The translations under genes were made by a program, and so were the position numbers. Shown piece by piece: positions 39,169 through 47,226 of a stretch of DNA of 64,000 nucleotides. How positions within the stretch are numbered: position 1 is the stretch's first letter; every line of letters begins with the position of its first letter. This DNA comes from Amycolatopsis nivea (GTDB taxonomy: Bacteria > Actinomycetota > Actinomycetes > Mycobacteriales > Pseudonocardiaceae), in NCBI RefSeq assembly GCF_004522235.1, contig NZ_SDLT01000040.1:20798-84797 (forward strand). Reading direction: 5' to 3'. The notes beneath the pieces were generated by a model. The model was not told the origin of the DNA. It saw only the letters and a program-made list of their open reading frames with translations, and searched no databases.

Positions 39169-40455
39169 TCAGGCCTTCGCCGCGGCGGCCCGCATCGCCG
39201 ACGTGATCACCGCCAGGTCCGCGTCCGTGCTGAGGTACGGCGGCATCGCGTAGATCAGATCCCGGAACGGCCGCAGCCACGCCCCTTCGGCGGTCACCAC
39301 TTCCGTCGCGACACCCATGTCCACCTCGTGGTCCAGCTGCAGCACGCCGATCGCGCCCAGCACCCGCACGTCCACGACGTGCGGCAGCTCCCGAGCCGGC
39401 TCGAGCCCTTGGCGCAGCGCGGTTTCGATCCGCTCGACGTCGGCCTGCCATCGGCCTTCGGCCAGCAAACCGAGCGACGCGTTGGCGACCGCGGAAGCCA
39501 GCGGATTCCCCATGAACGTCGGGCCGTGCGCGAGCACCGGAAGCTCGCCGCGCGTGATGCCGTCGGCGATTTCGGGCGTGCACAACGCGGCGGCCATCGT
39601 GAGGTAGCCGCCGGTGAGCGCCTTGCCGACGCACAGCACGTCGGGCGTCACGCCGGCGTGTTCGGCCGCGAAAAGCCTTCCAGTACGGCCGAATCCGGTC
39701 GCGATCTCGTCGAACACCAGCAATACGTCGTGTTCCCGAGTCAGCTCGCGCAGCGCGCGCAGATAACCGGGATGGTGAAACCGCATGCCGCCCGCGCCCT
39801 GCACCACCGGTTCCACGATCACCGCGGCCAATTCGTCCGCGTGCTGCTCGAGAGCCTTCGCCAGTTCGTCCACATAGGACTCATCGACCGGCGTGTCGAA
39901 CCCGGACGGCGGCGCGGGCACGAAAACCTGTTCCGGCAGTACTCCGCGCCACAGCGAATGCATGCCGCCGTCGGGATCGCAGACGCTCATCGGCGTGAAC
40001 GTGTCGCCGTGGTAGCCGCCGCGCCAGGTCAGCAGCCGGTGTTTGCCGGGCAGCCCGCGGGAACGCTGGTACTGCAGGCACATTTTCACCGCGACCTCGA
40101 CCGAAACCGAGCCCGAATCGCACAGGAACACGTGCTCGAGCCCGTCCGGGGTCATCGCGACGAGCGTCTTCGCGAGCGTGATCGCCGGTTCGTGGGTGAG
40201 CCCGCCGAACATCACGTGGCTCATCCGCCCGGCCTGCTCGGCCAATGCCGCGTCGAGCACCGGGTTCCGGTAGCCGTGCACCGCCGCCCACCAGGACGAC
40301 ATGCCGTCGACCAGTTCCCGTCCGTCGGCGAGCTTCAGCCGCACCCCGCTCGCCTCTTCCACGAGCAGGGGCGGCACGCGGCCCGGCATCGGCGCGTAGG
40401 GATGCCACACGTGGGCGGCGTCGAGGGCGAGGAGGTCGGCAGCACTGGGTTCCAC
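39169..40455 (-). CDS. bioA: Adenosylmethionine-8-amino-7-oxononanoate aminotransferase
   Basis: BioA is a PLP-dependent class III aminotransferase that uses S-adenosylmethionine to turn KAPA into diaminopelargonate in biotin synthesis. The 428-residue protein has the BioA-specific opening HVWHPYAPMP and GMSSWWAAVHGY, then VFLCDSGSVSVEVAVKM, WRGGYHGDTFTPMSVCD, the PLP-aspartate segment VFDEIATGFGRTG and the Schiff-base lysine in LCVGKALTGGYLTMAAAL. HGPTFMGNPLA closes the active site. Length is normal. It lies between the SulP/carbonic anhydrase gene and a P450 gene. Confidence 0.94.
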   Translation of the reverse strand: MEPSAADLLALDAAHVWHPYAPMPGRVPPLLVEEASGVRLKLADGRELVDGMSSWWAAVHGYRNPVLDAALAEQAGRMSHVMFGGLTHEPAITLAKTLVAMTPDGLEHVFLCDSGSVSVEVAVKMCLQYQRSRGLPGKHRLLTWRGGYHGDTFTPMSVCDPDGGMHSLWRGVLPEQVFVPAPPSGFDTPVDESYVDELAKALEQHADELAAVIVEPVVQGAGGMRFHHPGYLRALRELTREHDVLLVFDEIATGFGRTGRLFAAEHAGVTPDVLCVGKALTGGYLTMAAALCTPEIADGITRGELPVLAHGPTFMGNPLASAVANASLGLLAEGRWQADVERIETALRQGLEPARELPHVVDVRVLGAIGVLQLDHEVDMGVATEVVTAEGAWLRPFRDLIYAMPPYLSTDADLAVITSAMRAAAAKA

Positions 40456-40500
40456 CCGCCGACCCTAACCGGGCGGCGGGCGGCTCCGCAGTGACAGCCG

Positions 40501-41730
40501 CTACGCCCCGTTCAGCCGCACCGGCAGCGACAGCACGCCGTGCACCAGCGAACTCGGCCGGTAGACGATGTTCTCGGCGGGCACGGCCAGGCTCAACTCC
40601 GGGAACCGCGCCAGCAGCGAGCCCAGCGCGATCTGCGCCTCCAGCCGGGCCAGCGGCGCGCCGACGCAGTAGTGGATGCCGTGCCCGAACGCGAGGTGCC
40701 CGCCGGGCGCGCGCGTGACGTCGAGCGTGTCCGGGTCGGGGAACTTCTCCGGGTCGCGGTTGGCCGACAGCAGCGAGATCTGCACGAACTCGTCGCGCGG
40801 GACGGTGACGCCGCCCGCCTCGATCTCGTCGACCGTGTAGCGCAGGGTCGCGAAGTTGATCGGCCCGTCGTACCGGAGGAACTCCTCGACCGCACCCGGC
40901 AGCAAGCTCGGGTCGGCGCGCAGTTTCTCCGCTTGGTCCGGCGCGCGCAGCAACGCGAACGTGGCGTTGGCGATCAGGTTGACCGTGGTCTCGTGCCCGG
41001 CGACCAGCAGCAGGAACGCCATCGAGATCAGTTCGTCCTCGTCGAGCGAATCGCCTTCGTCGCTGGCGTGCACGAGGTCCGACAACAGGTCTTCGGCCGG
41101 TTCGGCGCGCTTGCTCTCGACCAGTTGCTGCAGGTAGTCGTGCATGTCGCGCGCCGCCGCGGCCTGTGCCTCGTGGTCCTCGGAGAACGACAGCAGCAGG
41201 TGCGACCAGGCGGTGAACTGGCCGCGGTCCTCGACGCGCACGCCGAGCAATTCGCAGATGACGGTGATCGGCAGCGGCTCGGCGAACGCCTGCACCAGGT
41301 CGACCTGCTCGTGCCGGGCCATCTCGTCCAGCAGCGTGTCGGCGATCTCCTGGATCCGCGGCCGCAGCCGCGCGACGGTGCGCGCGGTGAACGCCTTGTT
41401 CACCAGCTTGCGCAGCCGGGTGTGGACCGGCGGATCGCTGTTGAGCATGTGCCGGGTGAGCAGGTTGCCGAACTCCGGCACCTCGACGTCCTGGCCGATC
41501 TTCGCCGCGTACACCCGGTGCACGTCGGCGCTGTCCTTGCTGATCCGGGGATCGTTGAGCAGCTCGCGCGCCTGCTCGTATCCGCCGACCAGATACGACG
41601 GGATTCCGCGGCGGGCGGTGATCGGGCAAACCGCGCCGGATTCGCGCCGCTGGGCGAGCCATTCGTGCGGGCGCTGCCAGAATTCCGCGTCCGCGTAAGG
41701 GATTTCCTCGGTGTGTTCGTCGACGCTCAC
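40501..41730 (-). CDS. Cytochrome P450 (soluble, CYP107-like class)
   Basis: A 409-residue bacterial P450. The heme-binding loop is FGHGIHYCVGAPLAR with Cys355 as thiolate ligand; the I-helix oxygen-activation motif is VAGHETTVNL; GAVEEFLRYDGP and YTVDEIEAGGVTVPRDEF are typical of the CYP105/CYP107 range. The ExxR pair lies in the K helix just before these. The start is GTG at 41730. No ferredoxin or ferredoxin reductase gene is adjacent, so it must use partners encoded elsewhere. The substrate cannot be predicted; neighbours offer no secondary-metabolite context. Confidence 0.9.
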   Translation of the reverse strand: MSVDEHTEEIPYADAEFWQRPHEWLAQRRESGAVCPITARRGIPSYLVGGYEQARELLNDPRISKDSADVHRVYAAKIGQDVEVPEFGNLLTRHMLNSDPPVHTRLRKLVNKAFTARTVARLRPRIQEIADTLLDEMARHEQVDLVQAFAEPLPITVICELLGVRVEDRGQFTAWSHLLLSFSEDHEAQAAAARDMHDYLQQLVESKRAEPAEDLLSDLVHASDEGDSLDEDELISMAFLLLVAGHETTVNLIANATFALLRAPDQAEKLRADPSLLPGAVEEFLRYDGPINFATLRYTVDEIEAGGVTVPRDEFVQISLLSANRDPEKFPDPDTLDVTRAPGGHLAFGHGIHYCVGAPLARLEAQIALGSLLARFPELSLAVPAENIVYRPSSLVHGVLSLPVRLNGA

Positions 41731-41755
41731 TGCTGGAACCCCCTGGGCAGTTCGG

Positions 41756-42163
41756 TCAGCGTTCGGCCAATGCCGCCTCGACGCGCTCGACCACTTGTTT
41801 CCAATATGCCCGCTGCTCGGCCTTTTCCGCCACGTCCGCGAGCTGTTCCTGGCGGATCTTCAGCGTGCTGCGCTTGCCGAGATCCGCGACCTCGAGCTCC
41901 AGCAAGGAATCGTGGTCCCAGTCCGTCGGACGCCACGTGAGCCGCAGCCGGTCATCGGAATAGCTGCGGATTTCGCCGGTCGTGCCGTGTTCGGTCTCGT
42001 AGCCCGCCCCGCGTTCGCGAGGCAGGTCGACGCCAGGGCCGAGCCAGATCTCCACCCCGTCCCCCACCAGGAACTCCCACACCCGGCTGCCCGGGTACGG
42101 CATCGTGCGGGAAACGGCTGTCTCCCAACCACTCCGCCCGGTCTTGCCCTCCTCGTTGGCCAT
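41756..42163 (-). CDS. SRPBCC-superfamily (START-like/AHSA1) protein
   Basis: A 135-residue protein with the helix-grip pattern of the SRPBCC fold: VSRTMPYPGSRVWEFLVGDG, then EIWLGPGVDLPRERGAGYET, strands RLRLTWRPTDWDHDSLLEL and a long C-terminal helix AYWKQVVERVEAALAER. The Trp-rich strand 'RLTWRP' and the closing helix fit the AHSA1-like branch. Such proteins bind hydrophobic ligands or clients. It lies 25 bases upstream of the P450 start on the same strand and could be co-transcribed with it. It is also in the region where mycobacteria encode a SRPBCC protein near pimB (recalled). Confidence 0.8.
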   Translation of the reverse strand: MANEEGKTGRSGWETAVSRTMPYPGSRVWEFLVGDGVEIWLGPGVDLPRERGAGYETEHGTTGEIRSYSDDRLRLTWRPTDWDHDSLLELEVADLGKRSTLKIRQEQLADVAEKAEQRAYWKQVVERVEAALAER

Positions 42164-42198
42164 GCCGCCATCATGGCATCGGGGACCGACTGAAACCG

Positions 42199-42831
42199 GT
42201 GCGGGATCATGCGATCGTGCGCTACCGCCCCATCTCCCCCGATGCCCTCGCCGCCGAGCTGACCGAGCGCGTCGACGCGCTCACCCACCGCAGGCGAATC
42301 GCCGTCGCCGTCGACGGAGCGGCCGGAACCGGCCCGCTCGCGGAGGCGTTGACCGACCCGCTGAAGCTGCTCGGCCGGGCCGCGCTGCACGTGCCCGCCC
42401 GCGGTTTTTTGCGACCAGCGTCACTCCGTTTCGAGCACGGGAAACAGAATCCGGACGCACGGTATACCGATTGGCTCGATTTAGGCGGTCTGCGCCGGGA
42501 AGTCCTGGACCCGCTCGCCGACGACGGAAGCGGCGAGGTCCTGCCCGCGCTGTGGGACGCCGAACGCGACCGGGCGACCAGATTGCCGCGCGTCCCGGTC
42601 CCGGACCGAGGCGTCGTCCTGGTCGACGGAGAGTTCTTGCTGGGCGCGGGATTGGCGTTCGATTTCGTGGTGCATTTGTGGCTTTCGCCGGGTGCGCTGC
42701 GCCGCCGCGTGTCCGACGAATGGGCGCTGCCCGCCTACGAACGCTACGAAAACGAAGTCGACCCGAGCGCCCTCGCGGACGTCGTGGTCCGCATGGACGA
42801 CCCGCGCCATCCGGCTATTTACGAACCCTGA
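42199..42831 (+). CDS. Uridine-kinase-like protein with degenerate P-loop
   Basis: A 210-residue protein with the general layout of the uridine kinase-like P-loop family: RIAVAVDGAAGTGPLAEALT near the N terminus, RFEHGKQNPDARYTDWLDLG in the nucleoside-binding region, VLVDGEFLL for the Walker B strand and a lid-like basic segment (LSPGALRRRVSDEW). In the P-loop the invariant lysine is replaced by proline (GAAGTGPL), so ordinary ATP-dependent phosphorylation is doubtful. Similar degenerate homologues occur in actinomycetes. The start is uncertain (GTG at 42199, or GTG at 42217). It ends 7 bases from the convergent mannosyltransferase gene. Confidence 0.75.
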   Translation: MRDHAIVRYRPISPDALAAELTERVDALTHRRRIAVAVDGAAGTGPLAEALTDPLKLLGRAALHVPARGFLRPASLRFEHGKQNPDARYTDWLDLGGLRREVLDPLADDGSGEVLPALWDAERDRATRLPRVPVPDRGVVLVDGEFLLGAGLAFDFVVHLWLSPGALRRRVSDEWALPAYERYENEVDPSALADVVVRMDDPRHPAIYEP

Positions 42832-42838
42832 GCCCGGG

Positions 42839-43996
42839 TCAGCGCACCGCCGCCACCGGATCGCCGTCCAGGAGCGTCGAGAGGCGCTGCGCCATCGTGT
42901 CCCAGCGCCAGCTCTCGGCGACCCACGAACGGCCCGCCTCGCCCATCCTGCGGGCGCGGACCGGGTCGGACAGGAGGGCCGCGAGGGTCTCCGCGAGCTG
43001 GCCCGGGTCGCGGCCGTCGACCACGTGCCCGGTCACCTCGTCCAGCACCGCCTCCGGCGCCCCGCCGGACGTGCCCGCGACCACCGGCAGCCCGGTCGCG
43101 GACGCCTCCAGGTAGACGATGCCGAGCCCTTCCACGTCGAGCCCCTTGCCGCGCGTGCGGGCGGGCATCGCGAAGACGTCGCCCGCGTTGTAATGCGCGG
43201 GCAGTTCCTCCCACGGCACCGAGCCGGTGAAGACCACGTCGTCGGCCACCCCCAGCGCGGCAGCCAGCTGGTTGAGCCGCTTGCGATACGGCCCGCCCCC
43301 GACGAGCAGCAAGGCCGCGCCAGGCACGCGCTCACGGATCGCGGGCAGCGCGGAGATCAGCATGTCCTGGCCCTTGCGCGGAACCAGCCGCGAAACGCAC
43401 ACGACGGTCGGCCGATCGCCAAGCCCGTGCCGAGCCCGGATTTCCTCGCGACCAGCCGGGTCCGGCGCGAAAACCGTGGTGTCGACACCGCTCGGCAGCA
43501 TCTCGAGCCCAGCATGCCGCCCGAACGCGGCAGCGAACCGGTTGCGCGTGTACTTGCTGACGTACGTGACGACGTCCACCGTCTCGCCGATGCGCCGCAG
43601 CGCTTGCCGGGAGCCAGGAAGCATCGACCAGCCGACCTCATGCCCGTGCGTGGACGCGACGATCCGGCGCGCACCGGCCTGCCGCAGCGGATGCCCGAGC
43701 AGTGCGAGCGGAGCGGCCGCACCGAACCAGACGGCCTCACAGTCGCGGGCGCGCATGATCTGCTTCGCACGCCGCAGGACATCGGGCGTGGGCAGCATCA
43801 ACGACGTCGGATGGCGCACGACTTCGAACGGAGCGGCCGCGTCGAACTCGACGTGCGAGCCGCTGCTGCGCTCCCACGAGGGCGCGTAAACGACGAGGTC
43901 GTCCGCGGGCAGCCGGGTGGCCAGCGAATTGAGGTAATTCTGGATACCCCCGGGGCGCGGCGGGAAGTCGTTCGTCACGAGCAGGGTCCTCAGCAC
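42839..43996 (-). CDS. pimB: GT4 glycosyltransferase, probable phosphatidyl-myo-inositol mannosyltransferase PimB
   Basis: A 385-residue GT-B, GT4-family enzyme. The N terminus LLVTNDFPPRPGGIQNYLNS, the middle VWFGAAAPLALLGHPLRQAG, STHGHEVGWSMLPGSRQALR and VSKYTRNRFAAAFG closely match what I recall of mycobacterial PimB (Rv2188c). The C-terminal half holds the donor site RLVPRKGQDMLI and the E-x7-E motif EGLGIVYLE. PimB transfers the second mannose from GDP-mannose to phosphatidylinositol monomannoside at the inner face of the membrane. The synteny with NlpC/P60, exonuclease, trpD, ctaE-qcr and asnB genes supports the assignment. Confidence 0.88.
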   Translation of the reverse strand: MLRTLLVTNDFPPRPGGIQNYLNSLATRLPADDLVVYAPSWERSSGSHVEFDAAAPFEVVRHPTSLMLPTPDVLRRAKQIMRARDCEAVWFGAAAPLALLGHPLRQAGARRIVASTHGHEVGWSMLPGSRQALRRIGETVDVVTYVSKYTRNRFAAAFGRHAGLEMLPSGVDTTVFAPDPAGREEIRARHGLGDRPTVVCVSRLVPRKGQDMLISALPAIRERVPGAALLLVGGGPYRKRLNQLAAALGVADDVVFTGSVPWEELPAHYNAGDVFAMPARTRGKGLDVEGLGIVYLEASATGLPVVAGTSGGAPEAVLDEVTGHVVDGRDPGQLAETLAALLSDPVRARRMGEAGRSWVAESWRWDTMAQRLSTLLDGDPVAAVR

Positions 43997-44119
43997 CCCC
44001 GCAGGCTACCGACGAGCGATTCCGCGGGCCCGCCGTGGTGAAGCGGGAACGTGCGGCCGCCTGCCCTGCTCGGTCTGGATCTTGGCCGCTTTCTCCGGTT
44101 GGCGGGCGCAGTCTCGGCG

Positions 44120-44448
44120 ACGAAACCGACGCGCGGCTCAGCTTGACCCGCCACTCGCCCGCACACCGGCCCATCGCCGAGTGGCCGGCACGCAGTTCCA
44201 ACGCACGACCGACGCACGGCTCGCATCGACCCGCCGCACGCCCACGCATCGGCCCATCGCCCGGTGGTCGGTGCACAGTCCCCCGTACGAACCCGACGCG
44301 GCTCGGAGTCGCCACACGACCGCGCACCGGCCCCTCACCGTGTGATCGGCGCGCAGTCCCACACACGAAACCGACGCACGGCTCGCATCGACCCGCCACT
44401 CGCCCGCGCGCCGGCCCATCACCGGGTAGTCGGCGCAGAGTCCCACGC
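44120..44448. repeat. Tandem ~80-base repeat, four units
   Basis: Four imperfect direct repeats begin with ACGAAACCGACG-like sequence at 44120, 44205, 44287 and 44365, with lengths of 85, 82, 78 and 84 bases; a fifth partial unit begins at 44449. Units share ACGGCTCGCATCGACCCGCC and CCGGCCCATC-type blocks. The region (43997-44532) lies 3' of the NlpC/P60 gene and 5' of pimB and contains no convincing gene. Unit lengths are not multiples of three throughout, which argues against a coding repeat. Confidence 0.85.
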
Positions 44449-44476
44449 ACGACCGCTGAACCGTCCCCACAAAAAA

Positions 44477-44515
44477 CACCGGGGCGGCGCCGCGCAATGC
44501 GGCACCGCCCCGGTG
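44477..44515 (-). terminator. Rho-independent terminator of the NlpC/P60 gene
   Basis: On the minus strand a 17-base-pair GC stem (arms CACCGGGGCGG / CCGCCCCGGTG with one mismatch further in) is followed by GTTTTTTGTGG, a classic U-run. It begins 17 bases after the stop of the gene at 44533. Confidence 0.9.
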
Positions 44516-44532
44516 GGAGCGAGAGCGTCCGG

Positions 44533-45594
44533 TCAGGCGACCCGGCGGGCGCCCACGTACTGGCTCTGCAGCGGCGAGATCTTGACGACGTCGCCGGTGG
44601 TCGGCGCGTGCACCATCATCCCGTTGCCGATGTACATGCCCACGTGCGAGACCGGCGAGTAGTAGAACACCAGGTCGCCGGGCTGCAGCTGGCTGCGCGG
44701 GACCGGCGTGCCGGTCTGGCTCTGCTGCTGGCTCGAGCGCGGCAGCGAGATGCCGGCCTGCCGGTAGGCCCACTGCATGAGGCCCGAGCAGTCGTACGAG
44801 CTCGGCCCGGTGGCACCCCACTCGTAGGGCTTGCCTCGCTGGCTCAGCGCGGCCTGGACGGCAGCCGCCGCGGCCGGGCCCGCGTTCGCGAGGTCCACCG
44901 AGATGTCGCCGCCGGTGTCCTTCTGCGCGTTGCGGTCGGCCGCGCTCAGCGCCGACGAGGTCTTCTTCAGCTCGGCGACCTGGTCGTCGAGCGACTTCTT
45001 CTTGGCCGTGATGTCCTCGGTCAGCTTCGCCGCCGCGTCGCGCGCCGCGGTGGCCCGCTGTGCGGCGTCGGCGGCCAGCTTCTCGGCGGACTTGGCCTGG
45101 TCGACCGCGCCCTGGAGCTTCTCCAGCGCGACGGCCTTCTGCGAGGCGATCTGGTCCAGCGCCGACGAACGGTCGAGGAACTCCTGCGTCGACGTGCCCG
45201 CCAGCAGCGCGGACAGCTTGTTCATCTGCACGCCGGACAGGAACGACGCGTTCGCGAACTTGTCGACGTCGACCTTGTACTTCTTCTCGTTCTCGGCGGC
45301 CTGCGCGGAGAGGTTGTGGGCGTTGCCCACGTCCGCGTTGGCCTTGTCGAGGTCGCCCTGGCGGGCAGTGAGGTCGTCCTTGGCTTTCAGGAGGTCCTCG
45401 TTCGCCTTCTCCGCCTGCGCCGCGAGGTCGCGGTACTTGGCGAGAGCGTCCGAACCGGAGTCCGGCGGGGCCTGGAGGACGGGGAGGGGGGAAGCGGCTG
45501 CGGTGCCCGCTGGCTGCGCCACGGCGACGACTGCGATCACCGAGGCGGCCGCGAGGGCGCCTGACACCACGCGCTTGACTGGATGCGACTGCAC
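44533..45594 (-). CDS. Secreted NlpC/P60 peptidoglycan endopeptidase (RipC-like)
   Basis: A 353-residue precursor: an N-terminal signal segment (VVSGALAAASVIAVVAVAQP, AxA cleavage near TAAA), a long coiled coil from ~55 to 225 (DLLKAKDDLTARQGDLDKAN) with a SFLSGVQMNKLSALLAGTS insertion, and a C-terminal NlpC/P60 domain with Cys269 (YDCSGLMQWAY), His317 (VSHVGMYIG) and His329 (VHAPTTG). Such enzymes cut D-Glu-meso-DAP bonds during cell separation; the coiled coil is autoinhibitory or binds an FtsEX partner in related proteins. The start is GTG at 45594 with AAGGAG upstream. Mycobacterial Rv2190c (RipC) occupies the same place near pimB (recalled). A 220-base leader is probably regulated. Confidence 0.9.
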   Translation of the reverse strand: MQSHPVKRVVSGALAAASVIAVVAVAQPAGTAAASPLPVLQAPPDSGSDALAKYRDLAAQAEKANEDLLKAKDDLTARQGDLDKANADVGNAHNLSAQAAENEKKYKVDVDKFANASFLSGVQMNKLSALLAGTSTQEFLDRSSALDQIASQKAVALEKLQGAVDQAKSAEKLAADAAQRATAARDAAAKLTEDITAKKKSLDDQVAELKKTSSALSAADRNAQKDTGGDISVDLANAGPAAAAAVQAALSQRGKPYEWGATGPSSYDCSGLMQWAYRQAGISLPRSSQQQSQTGTPVPRSQLQPGDLVFYYSPVSHVGMYIGNGMMVHAPTTGDVVKISPLQSQYVGARRVA

Positions 45595-45597
45595 GGC

Positions 45598-45770
45598 CGC
45601 GCGGGTCTCCTTTGCTCGTCGGGCCGCCGTGGCCGGAACCCCGGCGCGGAAGAGGTCGGGGGCCCTCTTCGCGCACGCTGCCCGTCCGCGTTCCGGCCGT
45701 CGTGTGCCACAACAGCTTTTCCCGCGCACGGTGATTGGTTCCGGTCCTGACTCCCCGACAAAGCCGAACC
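45598..45770 (-). ncRNA. Candidate c-di-AMP (ydaO-type) riboswitch leader
   Basis: The leader of the NlpC/P60 gene is long and structured. On the minus strand it contains, in order, GTCGGGGAGTCAGGACCGGA then ACC, GCGCGGGAAAAGC, a GAAGAGG...CCTCTTCC hairpin and GGCCCGACGAGC shortly before the ribosome-binding site. The order recalls the ydaO element found upstream of actinobacterial NlpC/P60 and rpf genes, but the CGACAGCUAACC block is only partly matched. This is a by-eye call. Confidence 0.4.
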
Positions 45771-45825
45771 GGCGGCGATCCCGCGTCGCCGTCGTCCGAC
45801 AGCTGACTGGCGCGAGATCTCGGCC

Positions 45826-45854
45826 AGGTTACGAAAAGACCGTCGGCGCGTCCA
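45826..45854 (-). promoter_or_regulatory. Candidate promoter of the NlpC/P60 gene
   Basis: Reading the minus strand, TGGACG (45854-45849) and TAACCT (45831-45826) are separated by 17 bases. Transcription would begin around 45819, about 50 bases before the candidate riboswitch. Confidence 0.45.
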
Positions 45855-45919
45855 CCGGGCCCCCCGTAAAAACTCTCCGTAGTCCGGCGAAACACCATCG
45901 GACCAGCACAGCAGCTACA

Positions 45920-45935
45920 CGTGACTTAAGTCACA
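45920..45935. promoter_or_regulatory. CRP/GlxR-type operator
   Basis: CGTGACTTAAGTCACA contains a perfect 14-base palindrome GTGACTTAAGTCAC and matches TGTGA-N6-TCACA at all but one of the fixed positions. CRP-like regulators of actinobacteria control cell-wall hydrolase and respiration genes. The box lies about 100 bases upstream of the candidate promoter of the NlpC/P60 gene. Confidence 0.65.
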
Positions 45936-46023
45936 CGCTCTGGCAGCACAAACGACCCCTTCGACTACTTACCGTTCACCGCACCGAGGCGACCGCTCGG
46001 CGAGCCAGTGTCACCCACTGGTG

Positions 46024-47115
46024 TCACGCCGACCTACTGTCGGTCTCCGGAACCAGGCGCAGCCGCGGCACCATCCCCGCCTCGGCGAGCGCGTCGACAG
46101 CCCGCCGCTCGTCCGCGTCCCAGACGAGGCCGACCGGCGGCCCGAGCAGCACGCTGACCACGCAATCGGCACACGCCGCCCCGCGCACCGCACACCGGTC
46201 GCAGTCGACGACGAACGTGTCGATGTCCTCGACCGCGACGTCCACCGCACCGGCCGGACGCCGCTCTTCCTGGCGGGAGGCAACGGGTTTCGCCCGCTTC
46301 GCGCTTCGTGCCGCGCCCGGGTGCTGTCGCGCTGAGCGCCGGTGGCTGACAGGTTCCGCGCACTCGCTCTCGCCGGACGAAGCCTCGGAAGCAGCGCTTC
46401 CACCGGAACCAGACGAAACGCCGCTTTCCCGGCGCGCCTCCAGATCCCGGTCCCGCGCTTGGCCCGTGGCCGGACTCACCCCAGTGGCAAGACTCACCGC
46501 CGGACCCTCCCCGCCCGGGTGACCACCTCGATCCGGCGGGCGGGACCGTTCAGCCGCCTCGCCATGCCGATGGTGTGGCGGCCGGGAGTGGTCAGCCTCC
46601 CCGCCACCCCCGTGACCCGGCGGCCGGGACCGCTCGACAGCCTCACCCTCCCGATCGTCCGGCGGCCGAGAGCGGTCAGTGTCACCGCCAACCCCGTGAC
46701 CCGGCAGCCGGGACCGCTCAGCAGCCACGACAGCCCCACGACCAAGCGGCCGGGACCGTTCCACCGCCCCGTCAGCCTGATAGTCCGGCGGCCGAGAGCC
46801 CTCAGCCCCATCATCCGGCGGCCGCGACCGCTCAGCAGCTACGCCAGCCCCACGACCAAGCGGCCGGGACCGTTCAACCGCCCCGTCAGCCTGATGGTCC
46901 GGCGGCCGAGAGCTCTCAGCCCCATCATCCGGCGGCCGCGACCGCTCAGCAGCCCCATGATCCAACGGCCGAGAGCGCTCAAGAGCCCCGCCACCAACCC
47001 CGGCGTTCCGATCCCCCGGCCCCGCCGCGAACCGAACTCCCCCGCTAACCCCAGCCGACTCCGCCGCACGCATGCCGGAACCGACTCCGAACCGCTCCTG
47101 CTTGTTCTCGCCCAT
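46024..47115 (-). CDS. Repeat-rich protein with C-terminal four-cysteine domain
   Basis: A 363-residue protein. After a short start (MGENKQERFGVGSG), residues ~50-195 contain about twelve imperfect repeats of the type ERSRPPDHG, spaced by 2-6 small or acidic residues. A Ser/Ala/Glu-rich linker follows. The last ~60 residues form a conserved-looking domain with four cysteines, DTFVVDCDRCAVRGAACADC, then VVSVLLGPP and VDALAEAGMVPRLRLVP. The C-x2-C...C-x2-C spacing could bind zinc. This C-terminal part resembles a short actinobacterial protein encoded beside NlpC/P60 genes; the repeat-rich extension looks lineage-specific. The ATG at 47115 follows GGAGG. The function is unknown. The repeats appear mutable. 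Confidence 0.75.
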   Translation of the reverse strand: MGENKQERFGVGSGMRAAESAGVSGGVRFAAGPGDRNAGVGGGALERSRPLDHGAAERSRPPDDGAESSRPPDHQADGAVERSRPLGRGAGVAAERSRPPDDGAEGSRPPDYQADGAVERSRPLGRGAVVAAERSRLPGHGVGGDTDRSRPPDDREGEAVERSRPPGHGGGGEADHSRPPHHRHGEAAERSRPPDRGGHPGGEGPAVSLATGVSPATGQARDRDLEARRESGVSSGSGGSAASEASSGESECAEPVSHRRSARQHPGAARSAKRAKPVASRQEERRPAGAVDVAVEDIDTFVVDCDRCAVRGAACADCVVSVLLGPPVGLVWDADERRAVDALAEAGMVPRLRLVPETDSRSA

Positions 47116-47226
47116 TGCCGGGCCTCCGTTCGTCCGCGAGGCCCCGGACCGGTTCCGGGAATCGCCTCGGGAACAAACGGTAGGAAGCACCACCGACAAT
47201 TTCCGGAGCCGCGAGGGCGGCCAGGA

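Noticed and set aside
43997..44532. A minus-strand coding frame through the ~80-base tandem repeats
   Set aside because: Repeat lengths are not multiples of three, the frame has no start signal, and a rho-independent terminator separates it from the upstream gene.
46005..46021. CCAGTG / CACTGG inverted repeat at the end of the repeat-rich gene
   Set aside because: Six-base arms without a U-run are too weak to call a terminator or operator.
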